From assembly GCF_020080835.1 (NCBI RefSeq), contig NC_058164.1:18532688-18596687 (forward strand): a stretch of 64,000 nucleotides of DNA, in the 5' to 3' direction. Below the pieces are notes generated by a model, which worked only from the letters and a program-made list of their open reading frames with translations, had not been told where the DNA came from and did no database searches. Shown piece after piece: positions 1-9,984 of the stretch (its first letter is position 1; each line of letters begins with the position of its first letter). This stretch comes from Cotesia glomerata (lineage: Eukaryota > Arthropoda > Insecta > Hymenoptera > Braconidae). The position numbers and the translations under genes were made by a program.

Positions 1-302
1 TTTAAAGCCAGGTAAATACAGGTACATGAATATGTAAGCCGGCCGCAGCCGCAAATAATAAGTGTTATATATAAATAAGTTTATATAAGTACATGTAAGA
101 TAGTATATTACGCACTATGTATAAGGGTAGTTCTAGCAATAGTATAGGTGTATACGTGTAACCATAGTGGGGAAACGTGAAGCTGAGCAGTCAGAGTTGA
201 GACTTTGTGACTTCACTTCTCCCCGAGAGCTGTAACTATTCACTCCATCTCTCCGATTTCTAAATAAACATCAACATTAAGTTCAATTGAACTCTTATCA
301 TC
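1..302. other. Non-coding, possible LTR-like remnant
   Basis: No coding frame is supported. A block around 170-235 (a GGGGAAACGTGAAG-like stretch followed by ACTTCACTTCTCCCCGAGAG) loosely resembles 6450-6525 (ACACTTCTCACCGAGAG), and an AATAAA-type signal lies near 264. The two places may be relics of one repeat family, perhaps a solo LTR; ends and target duplications are not visible. Confidence 0.25.
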
Positions 303-656
303 GATCACAACAAACCTGATATTGTGCTCTTCGACAAGGCCACTCGTGACATTTATGTCATTGAGTTCTCGGCCCCGGCTGAACACAACATCTCAGCCAA
401 AGAAGAGCACAAAAGAAAAATATATCAGGATCTCCTATTTGAAATTGGCAAACTTTACCCAGGTTACCGTGTCAAACTAGTCGTCCTAATCGTTGGCGTC
501 CTTGGAGGGATGAAACAGTCTTTTGTATCCTCACTTGCCAAAGTTCCAGCTTGCACGTCAAAATCTGAGTTCTTGGCTGTCAGGATGCAGAAGGCTGTAA
601 TATTAGGTTCCCTCCGTCTACTTAGGGAAATGACTTTGGCCTGCTGTGGCCGCTAA
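303..656 (+). pseudogene. C-terminal piece of Dong-like ORF (restriction-like endonuclease)
   Basis: An open frame of about 115 codons encodes the end of the single ORF of a Dong/R4 element. The start carries the endonuclease motif KPDIVLF followed by YVIEFSAPAE, which fits the PD-(D/E)xK-type fold of R2/R4 elements. This copy keeps the reading frame through LYPGYRVKLV to the TAA at 654-656, whereas the longer copy at 3380-3390 has lost one A/G in the same place and is frameshifted. The fragment has no promoter or start codon and is not expected to make a working protein. Confidence 0.8.
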
Positions 657-757
657 TCGCCTTGTTGTGCGGAGTGGTCCAGCAGTAATGGATGGAGCTC
701 AGGCTGGGCCCTCGGAGAGTCGGACTTCGGGGACAACCCCCCTGAGCATTTAATAAC

Positions 758-758
<1 letters not shown>
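303..758 (+). mobile_element. 5'-truncated Dong-like (R4 clade) retrotransposon tail
   Basis: Homologous almost base for base to 3273-3722, the 3' end of the longer copy downstream. Homology starts at ATCGATCACAACAAACC, so this copy lost its 5' part, the usual outcome of incomplete target-primed reverse transcription. It ends in GAGCATTTAATAACAT followed directly by a long (TAA)n run. There is no poly(A) tail, as expected for R4/Dong elements, which end in or at their target repeat. Confidence 0.85.

Positions 759-846
<88 letters not shown>
759..846. repeat. (TAA)n microsatellite, target of Dong-like elements
   Basis: About 29 uninterrupted copies of the trinucleotide. It lies exactly between the 3' end of one Dong-like element and the 5' end of the next. 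The Bombyx Dong element is known to insert into TAA repeats, so the run is both flank and target. Confidence 0.95.
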
Positions 847-3722
847 CAGGTGGGAGGAGCACACCGGACCCGATAAATGATGATGACACTGGCGCTTTAA
901 GGACTAACTTTAAGTGGACGGAGGAACTGCGAGTCGATCTCTTGGCGTGTTACCAGCGCAGCAAGCCGGGGATGATCGGTTACATAGCCCGGATGCACAC
1001 TCTTTGGAGTGACATACATCCGGAGCTAGCACATTTTACGCCGAAACACCTGCGTAACTATGCCGCTCATCTCCGGCGTAACAGACGATCGCTTGTGCCG
1101 GATAGAAGGCAGTCTGATAGACTTTCCTTTCCGGCGAAATTACACCAAGAGCGACGCCGTTCCTCCTTGGATAACAACAATCCCTTTATAGGACGGCAAG
1201 TAAGTATATCTAAAAAGATAACTTACTCCCAACAACAACTTGACACGGTCAATGAAGATCTCCTTACACAGATCCAGAAGGATTCCACTCTGCTCGCTGT
1301 GAACCAGATTGTGTATGGTGCAGCAGTTTCGGCTTTTCCGAGAGAGAGACATCGTCTCTCAATCGAGGCAAGGTTGAGACAGCGCATCGCACAACTTGGC
1401 GACAAAATTGACAGATCCCGGAAACATGTCTCTCGCATCCAATGTGTGATTGAGTTCGAAACAACTCAACGAGCATACACGCCCCGAGTACGTCGCATTG
1501 CTGCTGAACTTCGGTGGCGTCATCACACATTGAATAAAAGTACTCTTCTTGTCATCAAGGAAGAGTCGCTTAATAAATTGCGAGCTCTAGTGACTGCCAA
1601 AAAGTCACTAGAGAAAAGGCTGAAACGGCTGGTCGACAATTCGTTGTTTCGATCTAGCCCTTCACGCTTTCTGACACCAAAGACTGTTGTTACCGGGAAT
1701 TATCCAGCACCTGAGCGGGTGGAAGCCTTTTGGACTGAGTTGTATGGAGATCAACCAAACGTAAACGCCAACACTCCAGCTCTGCATGACTTCAAAGCAT
1801 TTTGTCGGAAACACCGTCGACAGAATGCTGATGAAGAGAGCCCTGCAGTCAGTGTAAATGAAGTTCGTTTAGCTCTAGATGGCAGCAGAAATTGGGCTGC
1901 CCCGGGACCAGATGGCATTAATGTCTTCTGGTGAAAGAAGTTTACTTCTACCCACCTCCATTTGGCCCGTATATTTACATCCTACATTAGAGCTGACGAA
2001 CCGATTCCAGACTGGCTCGTAGAAGGGCGAACCGTACTGATACCCAAAAAAGGTGACTTGTCTGACCCAAAGAATTACAGGCCTATCACCTGCCTGAATG
2101 CGGTTTATAAAATTTTTACAAAAATTTTGAATAACCGTATCTTGCAGGAGATAGGACCTACATGGCAACAGATATATGAACAGCGTGGCAACAAAAGAGG
2201 CCTGTCAGGTTGCAAAGAGAACCTGATAGTTGATCGATGTGTCATACAAGATGCGATCTACTATCAACGCAACCTGTCAATGGCCTGGATTGACTATCGC
2301 AAGGCATTTGACTCAACTCCTCATGAGTTGTTTTTATACCTCCTCAAGTGCCTGGGGGTCAATCCCGAAACGGTGGAATGCATTCGGCGTACAATGCAGC
2401 TCTGGCGAACGCGTTCGGTGTGCTGAAATGGGCCCGAAAGGATTTACGAGATCTCGACATCAAAACCCGTAAGGTTATCAATATGAATCGGAGCATGCAC
2501 CCCAATTCATCAGTCGCCAGATTATACCTCTCCCGGTCCATCGGTGGGAGAGGTCTGCAGAGTTTAGAGCGGCTGCATGATCGTTTGGTTCTGGGCTTAA
2601 CATTCGAGGTTGTCAATTTCACTGCAGACGAGGATGACTTCCTTATGCAAATCGTACATAAACATGAAAATGCGCATAAGGGGTCGTTCTTGTATAAGGC
2701 AGCTATATATGCAGCAAGAACCCTTGGTCTTGGAGAGATAAACGCTCTTATGGAACTCCGAAAGGAAGAATTTAAGAGCGTCATCAGGAACGCCGAGGAA
2801 AAACAACTCCTAGGCGAACTGATGGACAAGTCCATGCACAGCGTGTACTTCAAACACGTGCGTGATCATGGCTTGTCCACCCAGCTGACCTTTTCCTTCT
2901 TAAAGTCAGCTGGCCTGATGTCCGAGACTGAAGGGTTCATATTTGCCTGCCACGATGGTGTCATTAACACTCTAGAATACCGTAGCAAGGTACTCCAGAT
3001 GCAGCTTCTGGACACGTCATGTAGGATGTGTAAACAACACCCGGAGACGCTCATGCACCTTTTGTCGGCATGTCCTGTGCTGGCGAGAGGTGCATATATC
3101 CAGCGTCACAACGCTGCCCTGAGAGTACTGTACTACTATCTTCGTCATTACTACGGTATGGATATGACACCAGTGCTGCCTTATCTACCAGGAGATATTC
3201 CCCAGGTTGTTGAGAATGACAGTTGCAAAATTTACTGGAACATGCCATTTGCAACAACCCGGCGGATCGATCACAACAAACCTGATATTGTGCTCTTCGA
3301 CAAGGCCACTCGTGACATTTATGTCATTGAGTTCTCGGCCCCGGCTGAACATAACATCTCAGCCAAAGAAGAGCACAAAAAAAAATATATCAGGATCTCC
3401 TATTTGAAATTGGCAAACTTTACCCAGGTTACCGTGTCAAACTAGTCGTCCTAATCGTTGGCGTCCTTGGAGGGATGAAACAGTCTTTTGTATCCTCACT
3501 TGCCAAAGTTCCAGCTTGTACGTCAAAATCTGAGTTCTTGGCTGTCAGGATGCAGAAGGCTGTAATATTAGGTTCCCTCCGTCTACTTAGGGAAATGACT
3601 TTGGCCTGCTGTGGCCGCTAACCGCCTTGTTGTGCGGAGTGGTCCAGCAGTAATGGATGGAGCTCAGGCTGGGCCCTCGGAGAGTCAGACTTCGGGGACA
3701 ACCCCCCTGAGCATTTAATAAC
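847..3722 (+). mobile_element. Dong-like (R4 clade) non-LTR retrotransposon, internally deleted
   Basis: Starts at CAGGTGGGAGGAGC directly after (TAA)n and ends at GAGCATTTAATAACAT directly before another (TAA)n run (3723-3742). It holds one ORF in the R4 order: N-terminal Myb-like domain, reverse transcriptase, zinc knuckle, restriction-like endonuclease. A deletion near 2400 removes the reverse-transcriptase core. The placement of both ends against TAA repeats is the expected signature of a site-specific R4/Dong element. Confidence 0.88.
870..3621 (+). pseudogene. Dong-like ORF (Myb / reverse transcriptase / endonuclease), broken
   Basis: The frame is open from about 870. Its start has WTEEL...GYIARMHTLW...LRNYA, a Myb-like DNA-binding helix-turn-helix of the R4 N-terminus; no clear ATG was chosen. 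The RT begins with APGPDGIN, then meets an in-frame TGA at 1932-1934 (TGG to TGA by comparison with the family), and continues as PKKGD...YRPITCLN and WIDYRKAFDSTPHE. Near 2400 the frame changes and the text jumps to the post-RT region (KWARKDLRDLD...GGRGL), so the palm with its YADD box is missing. The C-terminal part has CRMC...HLLSACP (CCHC zinc motif) and KPDIVLF...IEFSAP (endonuclease), then a frameshift in an A-run at 3379-3388. The protein cannot be active. Confidence 0.85.
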
Positions 3723-3844
3723 ATAATAATAATAATAATAATATAAAAAATGATAAATAATTATAATGTTAATGATAAATTGATAAATATAATAACAACG
3801 ATATTTATTATTATTAATATTATTATTATTTTTATTATTGTTTT

Positions 3845-4440
3845 CAAATTATTGAGTATTGAGGATTAGATTTGAATTTACAATTATCTCAATTACAAAA
3901 GAATGCAAAAATTTATGTAAAATTAAAGTTCCAATTGATAATTAAGTTTCTTAATCTAAGCCAAAGAGTATTTGCGGCTTATTTATATAAAATTTTATTG
4001 ATGCTGCTAGATATTGTACGATAAGTGATACTTTCATTGATTTATATTGAAACTTTATAAACATTCAATTTTTGCGGGAAAAATACAAACTTTGAATTGA
4101 AAATTTTTTTAATAACAAATAATGTTAAAATTTTTTTTTAATATAAAATCCCTAGAATTAATTATTAGATAACTTTCCATATATATTTTTCTAAATATAT
4201 TGTCTTTTAATTCAATTGCATTTATTACCTAGAGTCAATACTTAAAAGAGCTAGAATTGTTTGATTTTGCTTTCTTCGGAAAAGTTAGCTGATCAAAATC
4301 TGAGTAATTCTGTTCGAGCACTGTACAGATACTACAAACGTCTTGATGATTGTAGCCTGTAGGTGGCACTACTTGTTAATTAAGCGAAGTTTGAAACGAT
4401 GATATTTCTTATATAATACGAATATTATTTATAAGTTTAC
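3845..4440. repeat. AT-rich direct repeat, copy A
   Basis: Shares ordered blocks with 4605-5340: AATTTACAAYTATC, TTCGCGGCTTATT-like text, ATGCTGCTAGATATTGTACG, ATCCCTAGAATTAATTATTA, GTAGGTGGCACTACTTGTTAATT and AAGTTTGAAACGATGATATT. Divergence is substantial but collinear. Copy A lacks the 133-bp MITE of copy B and so shows the uninterrupted site CTTAAAAGAGC at 4241-4251. Confidence 0.75.
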
Positions 4441-4604
4441 GAATTGTGATATTTACTAACAACAATATGATATTAACACTAAATAATAATGAAAATAATA
4501 ATAATTATAATAACGACAATATTAACAATGACAATATGGATAATACTAAAAATATTTATAATGGTAAAAATAAATTGATAATATGGTTTATCATTATTAA
4601 CATT

Positions 4605-5340
4605 GATATTGTTTTTTAATTATTAAGTATTAAAGTATTAAATTCAAATTTACAACTATCACAACTACAAAAATGTAAAAAATTTTTCAAAATATATGTG
4701 AAATTAAAAGCTTACAACTGATCATTTAGTTTATCAATCTGAGCTAAAAAGTATTCGCGGCTTATTGATATAAAATTTTATCAATGCTGCTAGATATTGT
4801 ACGAAAAGTGATACTTTAAATGATTTATATTAAAACTTTATAAACATTCAATTTCCGCGGGAAAAATACAAACTTTGAATTAAAAATTTTTTTAAAAACA
4901 AAAAATGTTAAAATATTTTTTTTAATATAAAATCCCTAGAATTAATTATTAAATAACTTTTCATTCGTATTTTTCTAAATATACTTTCTTTTCATTTAGT
5001 TGTATTTATTAACTAGAGTCAATATTTAAGGGCCAGTTTTTCAATCTAGGATAAAATTTTATCTAATGATAAAATATATCTATATATTTCATATATATAA
5101 ATATACTGGCATCATAATTTTATCCTGGATAAAATTTTATCTTGATTTGAAAAACTGGCCCTAAAAGAGCTAGAATTGTGTGATTTTGCTTTCTTCGGAA
5201 GTCAGCTTATCAAGATCTGAGTAATTCTGTTCGAGCAATGTACAGATACTACAAACTTCTTGATGATTGTTGCCTGTAGGTGGCACTACTTGTTAATTGA
5301 GCGAAGTTTGAAACGATGATATTCCTTACATAATATTTAT
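4605..5340. repeat. AT-rich direct repeat, copy B (with MITE)
   Basis: Collinear with 3845-4440 except for the insertion at 5030-5162. The whole unit could be an old element duplicated in tandem; neither inverted ends nor coding sequence were found. Confidence 0.7.
5030..5162. mobile_element. 133-bp MITE, TIR GGGCCAGTTTTTCAA, TSD TAA
   Basis: Begins GGGCCAGTTTTTCAATC and ends GATTTGAAAAACTGGCCC; a second inner pair (GGATAAAATTTTATC) makes the element nearly palindromic. TAA flanks both sides (5027-5029, 5163-5165). The related block at 4241-4251 shows the unfilled site with one TAA, which fixes the ends. A 3-bp T(W)A duplication suggests PIF/Harbinger mobilisation. Confidence 0.85.
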
Positions 5341-6922
5341 TAACCAGTCTAAATACACAACAGACTAAACGTTGTTCGAGTTCTACTTTCTTGGGATAAA
5401 CCAGTATGATGCACCTAGTGGATCCAGCAGGTGACGCTACCTGTTATTAGAGCGCTATCTATTATGAGAGCGTGAATTCAAACGAAATATTCAAATTAGT
5501 AAATATTAAATGATTAAAATCAGTTAAATTTTATATTCGAAGTAAATATTCAAATCATTTATTTCATGCTTTTACACTTACCAGTTGTAATAAACATCTT
5601 TTGGTTAACTGCTCTGTTTTATTTACAAAAGAAAATAAAATAAAATAAGGGAAAAACATATTTCGGTACAAAAGGACATTGTAACCGAATTTTCAGAACC
5701 CATAAAAGGTACTTGAGTAATTCAAGGACTATTTCTCGCCACATGGAATTTAAAACCCTATGAGGAAAAGTCGTAAAAGACACGTGTGAAACTCAATAAA
5801 CCCTTGTTCTAAAAGTAACAAAGAATAATAAAAAACCATATGTAACTAAACAAAAATAAGATTGTTAAATAACATTTACTATTAAAATCTAACTTTATAT
5901 AATATTGAAGTTGAGCAAAATTAAGTTAAAATAATTAATAATTATTATCTTGTATTTAATTTATAATTAATAATTATTATTTAATTTATAATTAAACGAT
6001 AATGTCTATTCTTTTATACATGATAATAATTAAATTGACTTATAATTTTATTAGAAAATCCGATTGTAAAATAATAGAAATAATATTTAATTCAAGTTAT
6101 TAATTAGTCAAACTCAAACATTAATCCAACATATTATAAACAATATAATATATATATTTTCATGTTATAGTTTATTATAATTTTTATTGTAATTTAATTT
6201 CAAGTTAATTATAAGTTTATTTTATTATAAATAGATTTTAAAAGGGTCTGTTAAATTAATAAAAATAGTTAAATAAACATAATGACTGTATTGCTAAAAG
6301 TGTATATTAGTGAAGTCTAACTTTCAGGCCGATAGGCTGAAATAAATATATATAGATATAGAGAAAATACATGTTAGTATATAAGGATCATTTAAATGTA
6401 GTAGAAAATGTGTGTGCTTATGTATTCCTTAGAGTGGAAGTATGTATGGAAGTTATGGTGGGAGAAGAACGGAGTTTGAAGCTCTTCGGAAAAACTATGT
6501 AACGACACTTCTCACCGAGAGTTTAGATTGCTAAGATCACGTCATTGTAAACCTCAATTTTATATTTTGAAGCTTTTAATATTTTGTCAACTTGAATAAT
6601 AAATTGAAACCAACTAAATAATTTTGATCAAAATTAAATAACGTCTAAATAGAATTCTTTTATTTAAAATGATTCCTTTCCCGCACTGAAACCGAGTATT
6701 TTAATACTCCCGGGCGAAAGAACTACAGTAAGTAAAGTTTTCAATAAATAAAAATAACATCCACTAGATGGAAGCATAACAATACATAACATGTTCAGTG
6801 TCTGGGGAATTTTCATTGAAGATAGTGTACATTCTATAATCTCATGGTTGTTGCCTGTAGATGGCACTGTCATTCAATTGAGCGGGTTTTAAATAATCTT
6901 AATCTCTTGATAATACGTAACA

Positions 6923-7143
6923 TAACTATGCGTTTGATACATCGTGTCATTTACTAACAACAATATCATAATAACAATAAATAATATTGGTAATCATAAT
7001 AACAACAACAATAATAGTAATTATAATACTGAAAGTAATAAACTATGCGTTTGATACATTATGTCATTTACTAACAACAATATCATAATAACAATAAATA
7101 ATATTGGTAATCATAATAACAACAACAATAATAGTAATTATAA
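6923..7143. repeat. Tandem duplication, 118-bp unit
   Basis: Two nearly identical copies begin AACTATGCGTTTGATACAT at 6923 and 7041 and run through ACTAACAACAATATCATAAT and AACAACAACAATAATAGT. A related phrase also occurs at 4450-4480. Local duplication of non-coding AT-rich DNA. Confidence 0.85.
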
Positions 7144-7144
7144 T

Positions 7145-7400
7145 CCGAACAAAAACAGTTTCACTGTAAAAAAATCGCGCCAAGTCCACGTTTATAAGAC
7201 TATTAAGGAAAAAAAAAATTTTTTTTTTCTTTACAAAAAGATATAAAATAGAAAAATGAAAAAATCAACAGACTCGATAGAGTCTGGCGCCAAGTTCCGT
7301 TCTCAAGCCAGACTACCGAGTGTGTATATACCGTAAGCAGAACGGTTTTTTGAGGTTACAAATTTTTTTTCAAATTTATTTTGATTTTTTTTCTATATAA
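7145..7400. mobile_element. Lone terminal repeat of CCGAAC-type TIR element
   Basis: CCGAACAAAAACAGTTTCAC followed by TGTAAAAAAATCGCGCCAAG matches the left end of the 1.1-kb element at 16402 and, inverted, its right end at 17496. It is preceded by AT, as there. After about 60 bp the match fades. No partner end lies nearby, so it is either a truncated copy or the left end of a larger composite that closes at 17496. Confidence 0.5.
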
Positions 7401-7555
7401 TATTTTATAATAGTAGTTCATGCTTTTTATTACGCGTATTACTTGATTATTATCAATTATCTTTATAATTTCTATTTAAAATTATTAAAAATAATCAGCA
7501 CAAACTATAGCGACCCAGATTTTTAGATTTTATAACTTTTTTCGGGAAGACGTCT

Positions 7556-7830
7556 ATTACCTGTAAACCAATGAGTAAGATTACCGGTGACTTAGATCCG
7601 GTGACTTAGATCCCGATTACCTAGATTTCCATAACCCAGAATGCGATTACCCAAATTATCAATGACGTAGAATTCCTATGGAGTAGATTACCGATTACCT
7701 AGAATCCCGATTACTTAGAATCTGATTGCCTAGAAATTTTATTGGATATAATTCCGATTACACTGAAATCCGATTGCCTATAATTCTGATAACTTACAAT
7801 CCCTGTGGCATAGATTTCTTATGCCTTGAC
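7556..7830. repeat. Degenerate tandem repeats of CCGATTACCTAGAATC type
   Basis: About 14 irregular 15-18-bp units built on GATTAC-CTAGA-ATC follow the left end of the fold-back element. The right arm carries the same series in inverse orientation (15895-16150). The left arm has one extra unit (GGTGACTTAGATCC) that the right arm lacks. Subterminal repeats of this kind often bind transposase; that role here is inference. Confidence 0.75.
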
Positions 7831-8037
7831 AAAAAAAAGTTAATTTGAATAGATGGCAGGAGATTATTTTATTCAATTTATATATTATTTTATTTAATAT
7901 TTGTATTCACTAGCACCTGATAAATATTATTGTGATAAATAATCAACTTTATTTAATTATTTTGACCACTTGTGACTCCGTCGTCCCCTTTCCAATTCGC
8001 TGGAAGTTTTTTTTATTCTTTTCTACCCTATAAAAGA

Positions 8038-8262
8038 TTTTTTTTACTCGACGGGCAGAAAGCGTCAACTTTCGGCCCGCTGCGCTAAACGAAGTTGCCC
8101 CTTTCTGCCTTCGTCGAGCAAAAAAATATTATATACTCCACGGGAAGTAAATAAGAAATCCTCAGACCACATGTTTGTTGACCTCGGCTTCGCCTCGGCC
8201 AAATTACATGTGATCTGAGACATTTCTTATTTTACTTCACTAGGTGTGTAATATACTATTTA
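8038..8262. repeat. Double-hairpin cassette, copy 1 (left arm)
   Basis: Inverse of 15478-15700. Two adjacent hairpins, one with loop CCTCGGCTTCGCCTCGGCC and one with loop TTCGGCCCGCTGCGCTAAACG, lie in otherwise very AT-rich DNA. Stem arms are complementary (for example CTCGACGGGCAGAAAGCGTC/CTTTCTGCCTTCGTCGAG). A third copy stands alone at 33911-34131 with other stem sequences but the same loops. Confidence 0.8.
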
Positions 8263-8549
8263 ATTAAATAAAACAAATCGACTCTAACAAATAAATTAAT
8301 ATAATTGTTGAATTATAAATTTTTAGATAATTGATTTTAAAGAACATTTTATTTCTTTAATTAGAATAAAATTGCAAGTGTCAATCAACTATGCCAGTGT
8401 CAATAACTGGGTCTTTTACCTTAATTGTGTCAAAAAAATAAAATAAAATTCTTGTTTTCAATGTCTTGCGTAAAGAATTTTTTAACATATCCAGAGAAAA
8501 TATGTACATATATCCGTAGTATAAATAATATATTTGGAGATTAAGAAAA

Positions 8550-9215
8550 GAAACTCATGGAATTCATAGGGTACACTATACAGAAGATTTCTAGACCCAT
8601 AATCGATAAATCAACCCCATGGACACCGAGTAACAGCCCCATAAAAGGCGTTTTTTGACTAAAATTTTACTTTAAAAAATTCCATTCTCGGTGTCCACTG
8701 GAGATTAAGAAAGAAAACTCGTGGAAATCACAGAGTACACTATACAAAAGATTTCCAGTTCTATAATCGATCAATCAACCCCATGGATACCGAGTAACAG
8801 TCCCATAGAAGGCGTTTTTCGACTTATTTGTCAAAAATTTGTCACTAAAAAATTCAGTCCTTGGTGTCCAATGGAGAGTAAGGAACAAAATTCATGGAAA
8901 TCATAGAGTAGACTCTACAAAAAATTTCTAGACCTATATTTCATCGATCCATGCCCTGGACACTGAGTAATAGCCCTACAAGAGGCAAAATTCTACCTAT
9001 TTGACAGGAAGTTGATGTATAAAAATTAATTTCTCGGTGTCCACAAAAAATTAAGAAAGAAAACTTATAAAAATTTTCGAGTAGACTCTATAAAAAATTT
9101 CCAGACCCGTAATTGATCGATCAACCCCATGAACACCGAGTATCAGCCCCATCAGTGACGTTTTTTGACTTATTTGTCAGAATTTCGACTTTAAAAAATT
9201 CAATTCTCGGTGTTA
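8550..9215. repeat. Four ~170-bp tandem repeats in left arm
   Basis: Each unit contains GATTTCTAGACCCATAATCG, CAACCCCATGGACACCGAG, an AGGCGTTTTTTGACT phrase and TTCTCGGTGTCCA. The box GGACACCGAG starts at about 8621, 8785, 8957 and 9131 (spacing 164-174). The right arm carries the inverse series at 14510-15175. Confidence 0.85.
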
Positions 9216-9317
9216 GGTAAAGTACGAACTAGGTCGCGAGTTAAATAACAGCATTATTTACTATATTTTTTGTTAAAAAACTATTTATTTTACAGAAGCT
9301 TTCCTAACTATTTTTGC

Positions 9318-9318
<1 letters not shown>

Positions 9319-9371
<53 letters not shown>
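9319..9371. repeat. (GT)n microsatellite
   Basis: About 26 GT units in the left arm of the fold-back element; the matching (AC)n of the right arm is at 14354-14403 and is slightly shorter. Confidence 0.95.
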
Positions 9372-9373
<2 letters not shown>

Positions 9374-9510
9374 AACGTAAACCTCTCATAACTTTTAAAC
9401 GGCTCGACCGATTTAAACGGGATTGATAGCAATCGAAAGAGTTTCATTGCCTCTAGATATTTTATACTATTTAAAGTATTTCGGGCCAATAGATTTTGAG
9501 TAATCTCGAG

Positions 9511-9984
9511 ATCCTCGACTTAGATGAAATCTCTACCGAGAGCGAAGTCCGTGAAGCACTCAAACGTGAATTCACTGACAACCTGGAGGTCAAACGGGTA
9601 AATTTGACAAAACCCACACCACGAGGTAATCAGGCAGCCTTCTGCGAACTAGACGAGCCCAGTGCGATTAAGGCCCTTGACAAGGCCCGTATACGGATCG
9701 GTTTGGTAAACTGTTGTATACGCCCAGTAGTAAAAGTAACACATTGTTTTAAATGTCTTGGTTATAGACACCAAACACGTCAGTGTGCGGGACCAGACAG
9801 AAGCAGGTGCTGCTACAAATGTGGCGGAGAGAACCACAAGGCCGTAAACTGCACGGAGAAGTTAAAATGCTTCCTTTGTGCTTCGGACAAAGATGCCCAG
9901 GATAGTCTATGCCATATTTCTGGCACTGGAGCGTGTAAGGCATTCTGCAAAGCACTTGCAGAAGCCACGAAAGGTCAGAAATGA
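9511..9984 (+). pseudogene. ORF1 C-terminal part, nucleic-acid binding (zinc knuckles)
   Basis: The frame enters from the truncation point with LEILDLDEIS, an RRM-like region of R1-type ORF1 proteins, followed by three cysteine motifs: CFKCLGYRHQTRQC, CYKCGGENHKAVNC and CFLC. Such proteins coat the element RNA and carry it to the target. The N-terminal half is missing, so no native start exists. The stop TGA overlaps the ORF2 start in ATGA (9981-9984), an arrangement known from R1/SART-type elements, where ORF2 is made by termination-reinitiation. Confidence 0.8.

Larger units (their letters stand above)
3723..7143. other. AT-rich non-coding DNA with duplicated blocks
   Basis: No supported coding frame. 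The stretch holds two diverged direct copies of a 600-bp block (3845-4440 and 4605-5340, the second carrying a MITE), fragments related to them near 5400-5480 and 6840-6900 (TGCCTGTAGRTGGCACT), and a tandem duplication at 6923-7143. The rest (5341-6840) is simple AT-rich sequence in which I recognise nothing certain. Confidence 0.6.

Noticed and set aside
622..889. Poly-isoleucine and poly-tyrosine frames on the minus strand
   Set aside because: They are translations of the (TAA)n microsatellite, not genes.
8721..8906. 61-codon frame repeated at 14815-15000
   Set aside because: The duplication is explained by the inverted arms; the frame crosses the ~170-bp repeats and has no domain.
8550..9215. 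CRISPR or satellite array
   Set aside because: Only four ~170-bp diverged units, confined to transposon arms.
9304..9489. Frame with (HT)n peptide, also at 14236-14436
   Set aside because: Product of the (GT)n/(AC)n microsatellite in the fold-back arms.
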